NCBI GenBank assembly: GCA_028456385.1
Contig: JALNQF010000934.1
Coordinates: forward strand, 1-10,690
Length of the DNA stretch: 10,690 nt
DNA from: Ophiosphaerella korrae
Lineage: Eukaryota > Ascomycota > Dothideomycetes > Pleosporales > Phaeosphaeriaceae
Direction of reading: 5' to 3'
The translations under genes and the position numbers were made by a program. Position 1 is the first letter of the stretch. Every line of letters starts with the position of its first letter. A model generated the notes under the pieces. It worked only from the letters and a program-made list of their open reading frames with translations, did not search any database and was not told the origin of the DNA. This document shows positions 1-7,984 of this stretch, in pieces.

Positions 1-77
1 ACTAATATTATAAACTTACTAATATTATAAACTTACTAATATTATAAACTTACTAATATTATAAACTTACTAATATT
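1..77. repeat. 17-bp tandem repeat, about 4.5 copies, cut by window edge
   Basis: The unit ACTAATATTATAAACTT occurs perfectly four times (1-17, 18-34, 35-51, 52-68) and then as a 9-base partial copy (69-77), after which the register is lost. The first base of the window is already inside the array, so the array probably extends to the left. There are no unique spacers, so it is not CRISPR. The copies are identical although the surroundings are heavily mutated, which suggests recent amplification or expansion after the mutational phase. No function can be assigned. Confidence 0.95.
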
Positions 78-1808
78 TAACTACTTTTTTACTTTTAGTT
101 AGCGCTTAGTAAGCTACTAGGTATATATACCTAGTACTTACTTAGATAGCTATATCTACTATTTACTCTTTTTAGTTAATTATTAAAACTACTTTATTAA
201 GTTATTTTATATAAAGTCTACTTTATATAATAGTAGATCTCTATAAATATTTTACTTTTATAAGCTTTTCTATAACCTAGAACTATACTAGTAGCTTTTT
301 TACTTATACTAGAGTTACTATAAAATAGCTAATTATAGCTAACTTTTAATTAAGCTTAGCTAGCTAAAAAGAACTATACTACTAAGAATTAGATTTTACC
401 TTAGCTATAGTATACTAAGTAGCTTCTTAAGTTTACTATATTATAGTTCTAGTTAAAGTTTCTAATACCTTTTTTTTTACTAGTACTAGTACTAATATTT
501 TAGAAAGAAATATATACTAAAAAAAAGTAGTTTAATAACTTTATAAGTTATAAAGCTTTAGCTTATACTTAATATATATACTTAAGTAAAAGTATACTTA
601 TACTAAGTATTAAACCTAAGTAGTAGTACTAGAGAAAGAAAAGACTCTTAAACTTATATAAATTACTAGTACTTAATTTATAAGAACTAAGTAATAAAGA
701 GCTTTAAACTATACTAAAACTTTTACTAGCTAGCGCTAAAGATTTAAATCTCTATAAACTAATAGCTAAATATATTAATATAATATATAACTACTATAAC
801 TTAGCTTATTATACTATAACCTAGTTATATAAAAAATCTTCTATTTTCTTAAAAGCTAGCCTCTTAAACTAAAATAATACTAGCTTATAACTTTTTTATT
901 ACTTAAACTAAGTATACTTATAAAATAAAGATATACTATAAATAGTAAACTATAGATTTAGTAAAAAACTAAGAAAATACTTTAGAGCTACTATAATATA
1001 AAAAATATATAAAATATATACTAGAACTAAGTTTCTAAAAAAATAAACCTAAAGATTTACTATATTAACTACTTTAATAAAAAAAGTACTAAGTAACTTC
1101 TAATAATATCTTAAAACTCTTTTATAAAAAGATAAAAAAAAAATAACTAATAGACTCTAAATTCTTTATTTAGCTAAGACTACTTAGTAAACTTAATTTC
1201 TAACCTAATATAATTTTCTAATAAGTACTAAGTACTTTCTTAGCTAATAGCTTTATAATAGACTTAGCTACTCTTAACTAACTTATTATAGAAGAATTTA
1301 ACTTAGATATAGACTTTACTTCTTTTAACTAAAGTAGCTCTTTAAAGTATAGACTAGTTACTAAAGTCTTTTTTAATAACTAGACTATATTAAATAACTT
1401 AATTAATAATACTTAACTAAATATTAGCTAAGTATTATTACTCTAGCTTATAACTAAGCTTAAGAACTTAGAAAAGCTAAAAGATAACTTACTATTAATT
1501 ACTATAATTAATAAAGACTTACTACTAAGAATAGTTTTTATATCTTAAGATAAACTTAAGAAATTACTTACTAAGTTTACTAAGCTTTAACTTTTACTTT
1601 ATACTTTATTACTAACTTTATACTAAAGAATTAAAGATAATAAACTTAGTAATTACTTATTTCTTAGAGAATTTACTCTAGCTAGAATAGTATTATACTT
1701 AGTAGTTATATATATATATAAATATAAGACGTAATTAATATAGTAAATAAATAAAACTAGAAGCTTATTATAATAGGCTACCTAGTTATTAACTACTAAG
1801 CGCCTAAT
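78..1808. other. Degraded AT-rich sequence, no recognised family
   Basis: About 1.7 kb without an open reading frame. I find no TG or CA in it, so it is RIP-saturated like the retroelements to the right and was presumably repetitive. On the plus strand, codons starting at positions 1 mod 3 read from about 1081 to beyond the purine tract as a Leu-, Asn- and Lys-rich chain broken only by TAA and TAG, as expected if the stops were once CAA, CAG or TGG. A stretch near 1441-1545 is open for 33 codons. I could not match it to gag, RT, integrase or a DNA transposase. It may be an eroded transposon protein; that is inference. Confidence 0.5.
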
Positions 1809-1819
1809 AAGGGGGAGAG
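1809..1819 (+). other. Purine tract, possible polypurine tract of an LTR element
   Basis: AAGGGGGAGAG is an all-purine run with five consecutive G, very rare in this sequence. LTR retrotransposons carry such a tract immediately upstream of the 3' LTR as primer for plus-strand DNA. The bases two positions downstream (from 1821, TAGTAGATTAAAAGG) resemble the start of the solo LTRs at 6859 and 7985 at 13 of 15 positions of copy 2, but the similarity does not continue. Suggestive only: no matching LTR end was located. Confidence 0.35.
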
Positions 1820-2330
1820 CTAGTAGATTAAAAGGTAATAACTAAAGTATATATTATAATTAGATAATAGACTAAGAATAAGAGGATAATTCTTATAATA
1901 TTAATATATTGTCGCTTATAGTTAATAATTAAATTACTAATACTATCCTAATAATACGTATAGTTACTAACTATATACTTATACTAATCTATTATATATA
2001 TTTATAGTTTACTCTATATTATATATCTAGGTTATTACTTTACTTATTTTATACTTTGTTAGGACTTAAGTTAAGACTAATTAGTTCTATCTTAATTTCT
2101 CTTATTATACTTATAATACTATTTCTTTTTTTAAGTAAGTTTTTATTTTACTATCTTAAAGCTAAAGTTATTAATCTAGTTTCTTTATTAATACTAAGTT
2201 CTTTATCTTCTCTTTCTATACCTACTAAGTTTACTCTTTATTATCTTTATTTAGTAGATTATATATTTTACTATAGTATTATAATATTTTTTTATTCTTA
2301 TTAAAAGTTTTTAAACCTTTTACTAGTTTA
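1820..2330. other. Degraded AT-rich sequence, possibly part of an LTR
   Basis: About 0.5 kb without a recognisable gene. It begins next to the purine tract and so may start with the 3' LTR of an unidentified plus-strand element. From about 2050 the plus strand becomes T-rich, the same skew as the minus-strand element 2 to its right. Two of the few TG dinucleotides in the left part of the window lie here (about 1910 and 2057). An 82-codon open frame at 2056-2304 begins at TTG and has no family features, so it is not annotated as a gene. Confidence 0.4.
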
Positions 2331-2771
2331 TCTTTTTATAAAGTATAGTAAAGCTTATAAAGTATATATTTACGCTAATACTTATTTATCTTATAACTTA
2401 TCTAGTATATCTCTAGTAGAGTATAGGTTAAAAATACTTATTTACGTATCTATACTTATTTATAATAGAGAGAGCTATTAACTATACTTAAGAAAAACTA
2501 TCTATATAGATTATAGAGGCTAAAAAAAAGTATAACTAGATTCTAAGTATATAAGTAAAAAATTATACTTTATTAGTTTATCTTTATAAGATAAAAGCCT
2601 TAAATAATAAAAAGTTTATTACTTAGTCTACTTTTTTAGAGTCTAAGCTAGATTTTAAAGGTATAGTAAAGGCTACTTAGGCTTCTACTATATTAAGTAT
2701 ATCTAACGCCTCTTAACTTACTATTAATAACGTAAGTTTTCTTAGTTTACTACTAGGTATTCTAGAAGATC
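2331..2771 (-). other. Probable 3' untranslated region and 3' LTR of element 2
   Basis: This stretch directly follows, in the minus-strand sense, the end of the element 2 chromodomain frame. In a chromovirus the polypurine tract and 3' LTR come next. On the minus strand a purine-rich AAGAGG lies at about 2708-2713, a possible eroded polypurine tract. I could not define LTR ends, because TG and CA termini become TA under RIP and the 5' LTR copy is not in the window. No coding sequence is seen here. Confidence 0.4.
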
Positions 2772-2777
2772 TTAATT

Positions 2778-2960
2778 TTAAAACTTATCTAGTTTCTTAA
2801 AGTAATTAAGATTATCTTCTAGATCTTATATATCTTCTTATAGCTATCCTTTTTTATCTATACTTATTTATTTTACTAAGTAGTAATTTCTTTTATTATA
2901 AAATTAATATTATAAAATCTTTTTAACTTTTTAGTTTTTCTATTCTTTATATATATCTAC
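2778..2960 (-). pseudogene. Chromodomain, C-terminus of element 2 Pol (RIP-degraded)
   Basis: Chromodomains at the integrase C-terminus of chromoviruses bind methylated histone H3 tails, typically H3K9me, and steer integration into heterochromatin. The minus strand reads KVEKIL at 2913-2930 (usual form WEVEKIL), then NYYLVK with a stop where the cage Trp of the K-W-x-G-Y motif is expected, then an acidic end DLEDNLNYF before terminal stops at 2772-2780. The frame is that of the integrase. Several Trp and Gln positions are TAA or TAG. It is C-terminal and of about the usual 50-60 residue size, so Pol probably ended here. Confidence 0.8.
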
Positions 2961-2969
2961 TTTATATAC

Positions 2970-4060
2970 TAGTAGTTCTACTTCTTATAGTACTTTTTCT
3001 AGTAGTACTACAAAGAATATTAAGTATATCTTTATTTTATCTAGTAGTTTTAACTTAAATATAACTAGTATAACTTTCTTCTCTACTTTATATAGTCTTA
3101 TTTTTATATAATCTAGTTTTAAACTTAGTTTTTTACTTCTAATATTTTTCTATATTAACTATACTTTTTCTCTCTCTTTAAATTAAAGTCCTTTTTAATA
3201 TTTCTTATTATAGTACTTTACTATTTAATCTTATAAGAAATCTATATCTTATCTTAGCTAGTTATATATTTCTTTTATTCTATTAATAAAGTTTTTTCTT
3301 TTTAGAGACTATAATTTTTTAGATCTTAGTATCTAGTATATATTAGGATTAAATCTATAGTTTATAAAAAAAAGGAATACTTTTATTACTATATTCTTTA
3401 TACTATTATATACTAGTTATACTATAGGTAGTAACTATACCTAGTTATTCTAGTTATAATTAAAGTAGTATCTTAAGTACTATTCTACTATTTAATTTAT
3501 ACATTCTAACTATCTATCTATCTATAGGTAGTATACTATTAATATTTAATATTTAATTCCTAATAATACTATTATTATTCCTTATAGTTTTAATATAAAT
3601 CTTATATTTCTATCTATAATAATTTTATCTAGAATACTATACTAGCTAACTATAGTTCTTATAACCTAGTATATAGTAACTTTTATCTTACTTTTCTTTT
3701 TATATAGTCTAAAGTAAAAGTACTTTATAAGTTTATTTGCTATTATTAAGATTCTATTATACTTAACTTCTAATATTAAATCTTTTATCTTAAGTAACTT
3801 TGTAATAAAGTCTATTATAATAACTCTTTAGAGTTATTCTAGTACTTTAATTAGTTATAGTATTCTATATAGTATATATCTATTATACTTATTCTTATAA
3901 TATTCTTTATAATCTTATAGTACTTTTATTACTAGTTATCTTACTTTTAAGATATAATAATCTTTTAAGAGCCTATTTAGTATTTTATTAATACTCTAGT
4001 ATCTATATACTAGTAGTTTATAAAACTATTATATAATCTCTTTTTATATTTTACGTAGAA
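2970..4060 (-). pseudogene. Integrase of element 2 (RIP-degraded, DDE triad retained)
   Basis: Ty3/gypsy integrase joins retroelement cDNA to host DNA. An HHCC zinc-binding module comes first: the second His of the usual H-G-H and probably the first read Tyr (Y-R-Y, 3999-4007), and the CxxC pair is Tyr-Lys-Glu-Tyr (3900-3911). The catalytic core follows: DFITKL with Asp at 3810-3812, IIIDRN with Asp at 3612-3614 and LECIN with Glu at 3504-3506. Spacing is 65 residues between the Asp pair and 35 between the second Asp and Glu, the D,D-35-E pattern, all in one frame. A C-terminal part resembling the GPY/F-type domain leads into the chromodomain. Many internal TAA and TAG codons make it non-functional. 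Confidence 0.88.
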
Positions 4061-4268
4061 TATATATTCTTTTATAAGTATTTATAAGTTTTTTTTAAAT
4101 CTTAAGTTTTTTTATTTCTTTAAAGGCTTTTTCTATTTCTTTTTAAATTTATTTATCTAGCTCGCTACTTTTTCTTTTAAGTATTATAGCTATTCTAAGT
4201 ATATTTAGAATTAAATATCTATCTTTATTCTTAACTAAAACTATACTAGTAGTATTTACTTCTTCTTA

Positions 4269-4640
4269 TAAGTCTAGTCTTCTACTTAGAGTATCTATAA
4301 ACTAATTATCTTTACTCTTAGTATATATAATCTTAAAGTTAAATATTAATAAGTATTCCTACTATCTTATATAGTATTATAATAAGTTTTTATTTAGTAT
4401 AAATCTTATAAGATTCTTATAGTCTATATAGACCTTTATTTAATACTTTACTCTTTATTACTTAAATACTTTATATATTATAAGTATTTCTTTATTATAA
4501 ATTAAGTAGTTAAGCTCTACTAGTTTTATTTTCTTAGAAAAGTATTTAACTAAGTACTCTTACTTTATAACCTAGTCTTCTTATATTAGTACTATTTTAT
4601 AGACTAAGTATAATAAAAGTTTATTAAATACTTAAGACTC
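4269..4640 (-). pseudogene. RNase H of element 2 (RIP-degraded, 5'-truncated)
   Basis: Retroelement RNase H removes RNA from the RNA-DNA hybrid during reverse transcription. The minus strand reads YLVKYFSKKI, then ELNYLIYNKEILIIYKVFK (usual form AELNYPIYDKEMLAI), then VYIDYKNL (usual VYTDHKNL), and ends near TLSRRLDL at 4269, the usual end of the domain. The Glu of KE(L/M)LAI survives at 4488-4490 and the Asp of TDHKN at 4422-4424. The first catalytic Asp is not recognisable, because similarity is lost upstream of about 4640. In-frame TAA and TAG interrupt it, and it is in register with the integrase downstream. Confidence 0.85.
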
Positions 4641-4659
4641 TTATAAACTCTAGTATAAG

Positions 4660-5150
4660 TTAGTAGTAAAGCTAATATACTAAAGATTATAATATTATAT
4701 AGTTATAATCTAAAGTAGAGCTAGTATACTATATAGGTGTATAAAAGGCTTAATACTTATAAAGAGAGTAAAGTAAGTATTATTCTTCTTTAGATACTAG
4801 TAGTACTATTAAATACTATCTATTATCCTTTTACTATCTCCTATAGCCTATAGTAAGTACTATTATCTTTTAGCTACCTCTTAATATAATAATACTTCTT
4901 TACTAATAGTTTAAAGATAATAATAATACGCTCTTTATAATAGGCTATAATAATAAAAGAAAATATATAGTTAATAGTTAAATAAGACCCTATATAGAGT
5001 ATAAGTAGCGCGTAGCTAGGTTATATACTAAGTACGCTAGTAATAATTAAAGAATGTATTTATAAAGTAACTACTAGACGTAATAGGTTAGCCTAACTAC
5101 GTATACTCTATACTTTAGAAGATAAGATTATACGTCTAGAATAAGAATAA
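4660..5150 (+). promoter_or_regulatory. Probable 5' LTR and leader of element 1
   Basis: This non-coding interval lies between the loss of element 2 similarity and the start of gag similarity in element 1. A strong TATA-box match, TATAAAAGG, lies at 4740-4748 and could be the LTR promoter. A possible primer-binding site, TAGCGCGTAGC near 5007 (TGGCGCG.. before RIP), fits the usual position just after a 5' LTR. I could not fix LTR ends, because TG/CA termini are indistinguishable from TA and the 3' LTR is outside the window. The assignment rests on position, the TATA match and size (about 350 bp). Confidence 0.45.
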
Positions 5151-5179
5151 ACTACTCCTTATACTATAACTCCTAAGAA

Positions 5180-5880
5180 TAACTCTAAAGTTACTATTAT
5201 TACCTCTTAAAAGCGTAACGTAGACTCTCTAGTTAATAATATACGCGTAAAGTATATACTTTGCTCTAAAGAGCCTATAGTATATAAAGGTAAATCTCTA
5301 AAAGAATACTAGGAGTACTATTACTTATATAAAATAGTATTTTACTTTATACTCTAAAACTTTAAAATAGAAAAAGATAAAGTTCTTTAGGCTATATAAT
5401 ACCTTAAGGAAAACCTACGTAAATAATAGTATATATATATTAAGCGTAATTTAAATATAAATAAACTTCTTACCTAGGAGTACTTTAAAAAGTACTTACT
5501 AAACCTACTCTCTAACTCTATTAACTATAGCCTAGAAGTAGTAATAGCGTATACTATAGCTACTTAATATAAAGAATAAAGTATAAGATCTTTTACTAGA
5601 TATCTAGATATCTTTAAAGACTAGCTTCTTTAGTATATAAAAGAATAAAAGATTTAGTACCTCTTTTTAAAACTATAACCTAAACTATATAAAGTAATTA
5701 CTAACTATTATTAGGTTCTAGTAATAAGAGAAGACTGTATTACTATAAGCTTAACGCTTAAGTATAACTTATATAATATAATAAAATTATAAGAGCTTTA
5801 TATAAATAGTATAAGTAAAGAAAACTTAAAAAAAGCTTAAATAAAAAGAGATATAAAGAACCCCTAAAATAAGTTAGTAG
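5180..5880 (+). pseudogene. gag: Gag of element 1 (RIP-degraded)
   Basis: Gag forms the virus-like particle of the retrotransposon. Codons in register 0 read VYKGKSLKEY from about 5280, then EKDKVL, YLKENLR, IKRN, then SFTRYLDIF near 5589 and IKLxELYINSISKEN near 5780-5830. This follows the retrotrans_gag pattern of fungal chromoviruses (usual form PxYKGKSLKEW, the WxxF and YLD-type segments). Expected Trp and Gln positions are stops. Shortly downstream, in the same register, is Y-F-K-Y (5898-5909), which could be a mutated CxxC of a zinc knuckle, but the His spacing does not fit well. The start codon cannot be identified. Confidence 0.75.
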
Positions 5881-6480
5881 ATAAGTTTACTATTAAATAC
5901 TTTAAGTACTATAGTAGTAACTCTAACTATATTCTAGTCTATATAAACTAAATAGGAAAAGGCCTAGCTTTATTATTAGCTCTAAGATAGTAAGGCGTAG
6001 ATTAATTAATATCTTACTAGGTATATAGTATATATATAGCGTAGCTTTAGGCTTAGAGCTAGAAATAAAGCTTTAGGTTATTCTAGACCTTTAAGTAGAT
6101 ATTAGTCTTATTAGTTAGTAGACTATAGTAGAAATAAGACTAAAACTAATCTAAGATACTAAGCTCCTTAGACTAAGCTAGATAGAGGCGTAAAAGTAGA
6201 ATACTTATACTACTTATAAGCTTTAGGTGCGCCTTACTAATAATAATAAAGTAATACGTAGGTCTAAGATTATAGTATATAGAGTAGATAAAGAAAAAGT
6301 AGTACTTTTTCTTAGAAATCTTTTTCTTAAATAAAAAAGAATATAACTTAACTATAGATTATAAATATAGCGTTAAAGATATACTTTTATTACCTAAGTA
6401 TAGTTATATATAACTAAAGAATTTATAAAGGCTTTAGAAGAAATATAAGTAGAACTATACTTACTAAGAGTACTTAAGAC
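5881..6480 (+). other. Gag-pol junction and expected protease region, not resolved
   Basis: By position this 600 bp should hold the end of Gag and the aspartic protease of element 1. I looked for a D-(S/T)-G-A active site and found no convincing one. From about 6415 a chain in RT register becomes readable (ITKEFIKALEEI), typical of the linker before RT. The register changes from 0 (gag) to 2 (RT) within this interval. That may reflect an original gag/pol frameshift, as many Ty3/gypsy elements have, or an indel after death. Confidence 0.5.
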
Positions 6481-6853
6481 TAATATAATTAACTTAGAAT
6501 ATAATATATATATCTACGCTATACTTATAGTATAAGAGTTACGTATTTTAGACGCTTTATTAGAATACTATAACGTATTTAATAATATTACTATATAAAT
6601 ACTACTTTACCTAAAGAACTCTAATTATATAATCCTATTAATAGAAGAAAAAGAACTTCTCTATAGGCTACTCTATAACCTCTTTATATATAAGCTTAAA
6701 GTACTTTATATATATATAGAGAATATACTCTATAAAAGCTAAATATATTATAGTAATAGTCTAGTAAGAGTACTTATCCTTTTTATTCTAAAAAAAGATA
6801 GAGCTCTACGCCTCTATATTAACTACTATAGCCTAAACTTAGTTATAGTAAAA

Positions 6854-6858
6854 GATTA
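6854..6858. repeat. Target-site duplication GATTA, left copy
   Basis: GATTA here and again at 7331-7335 flank solo LTR copy 1 exactly. Five-base duplications are standard for Ty1/copia and Ty3/gypsy integrases. Removing one copy together with the insert restores the RT reading KD-x-YLLLLIKKI. Confidence 0.9.
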
Positions 6859-7330
6859 TATAAGATTTAAAAGAAGTTATAGTAGTTTAATAAAAAGGCT
6901 TTTTTGTAATAGCTATATAAGAGCCTTATTAGAGAGGGATACTAAGGCTTTTAGAAAAGCCCTTTTTTAGATTAATTACCTATAACTTAATAGTACTAGG
7001 TATAAACTAAGTAAATTAATTCTACTATCTATCTCTAGCCCTACGCTCTATTTATATATCTATAATATAGTAGTCTTAGCTAGGTCTCTTAAGATAGTAG
7101 TAAGCTAAATCCTTAATACTTCTTCTATTAAGGTACTAGTTTCTTTATTATATTAGTTATACTAACGTAGTCTATCTCTTTATATATTAGATTCTTTATT
7201 CGATTCCTTTATTTGTAATAGTTAAGGCTATAATCCTTTTAGCTATAGTAAGGTTAGTAGCTTAGCAATTATATATATAATTGCGCATCTAATTGTATAT
7301 CGAGTATCTAATTATATAACTTATCTAATA
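6859..7330 (+). mobile_element. Solo LTR copy 1 (472 bp) inserted in RT
   Basis: The interval breaks the RT between KD and the next motif, is flanked by GATTA on both sides, and is clearly homologous to 7985-8533 in the same orientation. Ends are TATAAGAT...ATCTAATA, an imperfect 8-bp inverted repeat. Reversing RIP at the termini gives TG...CA, as required for an LTR. No internal element sequence is present, so it is a solo LTR left by LTR-LTR recombination. It is RIP-mutated, with only about four TG and two CA left by my count. It is 77 bp shorter than copy 2 because of a difference near its 3' end. A MITE is the alternative, less likely given the TG/CA ends and 5-bp duplication. Confidence 0.88.
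7265..7284. repeat. 20-bp perfect palindrome in LTR copy 1
   Basis: GCAATTATATATATAATTGC equals its own reverse complement and could extrude a hairpin. It sits exactly where copy 2 has about 77 additional bases including a 30-bp palindrome, so it marks the indel between the two LTRs. It is largely TA alternation, so chance is possible; the GCAATT/AATTGC arms make it more than simple repeat. Confidence 0.8.
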
Positions 7331-7335
7331 GATTA
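7331..7335. repeat. Target-site duplication GATTA, right copy
   Basis: Identical to 6854-6858 and immediately follows the LTR end ATCTAATA. Confidence 0.9.
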
Positions 7336-7979
7336 GTACCTACTCTTACTAATTAAGAAGATACTAAACTACTTATTAGGCGTATAATACTATACTACCT
7401 TAGATCTTAAGGATACCTACTATAGGATTAGAATTAAATTAGGAGATAAGTAGAAAACTACTTTCTATACTTACTATAGGTATTTTAAATACTTAGTAAT
7501 ACTTTCTAAGCTAACTAATACTCTTACTAGCTTCTAAGTATATATTAATAAGGCGCTTAGTAGACTCTTAGATTATATCTTTATAGTATACCTTAATAAT
7601 ATACTTATATATACTTATAGTAATAACATTATACTATACTAGCGCGCTATCTACTCTATATTAGTAGTACTAAGAAAAGTAGAACTCTTTATAAACCTAA
7701 AGAAGTACACCTTTATATCTAATAAAGTATATTTTCTAGGCTTTATTATTATAAGGTATAGTATATATACTAAACTTAAGTATATTAAAACTATTACGTA
7801 ATAGCTAGAGCTTATAAGTAATAAAAAACTATAGTTATTCTTAAGTTTTATAAACTTCTACTAAAAATTTATTAAAAAGTATACTTATAAAATAGCTTCT
7901 CTTATAAACTTATTAAAAGAGAAAAAAAAATTCTATTAGCTTAGTATAGTATAAAAAGCTTTTAAATAACTTAAAGTAT

Positions 7980-7984
7980 ACTTT
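7980..7984. repeat. Target-site duplication ACTTT, left copy
   Basis: ACTTT here and at 8534-8538 bracket LTR copy 2 exactly. Excision of LTR plus one copy rejoins the element 1 frame as VYFISILIL, the usual RT to RNase H linker (form FxxAPILxHYDP). Confidence 0.92.

Larger units (their letters stand above)
2700..4650 (-). mobile_element. Element 2: truncated, RIP-degraded Ty3/gypsy chromovirus
   Basis: On the minus strand, RNase H, integrase and chromodomain follow each other in the order of Ty3/gypsy chromoviruses. All checked landmark codons (about 4601, 4424, 4007, 3911, 3812, 3614, 3506 and 2913) share one reading register, so roughly 1.8 kb has suffered substitutions but no net frameshift. 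Upstream parts (reverse transcriptase, protease, gag, 5' LTR) are missing: recognisable similarity fades at about 4640, where the 5' region of the plus-strand element 1 starts. Inference: element 1 inserted into element 2 and pushed the rest beyond the right edge. A deletion is the alternative. Confidence 0.85.
6481..7984 (+). pseudogene. Reverse transcriptase of element 1, split by solo LTR copy 1
   Basis: RT copies the element RNA into cDNA. Before the insertion: ALLEYYNVF (usual ALxEYHDVF, 6550-6580), then KKDRALRLYINYYSLNLV ending at KD 6851-6856 (usual KKDGxLRLCVDYRGLN). After the insertion, in the same register: LDLKDTYYRIRIKLGDK from 7400 with the first catalytic Asp intact (GAT 7403-7405), TTFYTYY, ILSKLTNTLTSF, and VYLNN at 7586-7600. 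The invariant YLDD active site has become YLNN (7589-7600), so polymerase activity is lost. The frame rejoins exactly if 477 bp (LTR plus one GATTA) is removed. The right end meets the second LTR at 7984. Confidence 0.9.

Noticed and set aside
1..77. CRISPR-like array
   Set aside because: The repeat is directly head-to-tail with no spacers, and the rest of the window is fungal-type retroelement sequence.
1081..1960. Pogo/Fot1-type transposase C-terminus
   Set aside because: A short LSKLNF-like stretch near 1180 recalls these proteins, but no catalytic Asp motifs or DNA-binding domain were found upstream in any frame I read.
2056..2304. 82-codon open frame on the plus strand
   Set aside because: It starts at TTG, has no ribosome or promoter context, is a Leu/Ile/Ser/Tyr run expected from T-rich sequence, and lies on the strand opposite to neighbouring element 2. 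It looks open by chance.
3515..3534. TATC tetranucleotide microsatellite
   Set aside because: It is short and coincides with the conserved integrase segment before the catalytic Glu (usual QTDGQ); it is mutated coding sequence.
5598..5613. 16-bp palindrome AGATATCTAGATATCT
   Set aside because: It lies inside gag coding sequence and is made of the few dinucleotides that dominate the window, so short palindromes of this type are expected by chance.
5890..5935. Zinc-knuckle (CCHC) of Gag
   Set aside because: A CxxC turned to YxxY is possible at 5898-5909, but the following His and Cys spacing does not match CX2CX4HX4C, so it is not called as a feature.
6085..6140. Aspartic protease active site
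   Set aside because: The V-D-Y-S-R reading is at the expected position but does not convert to D-(S/T)-G-A by RIP-type changes.
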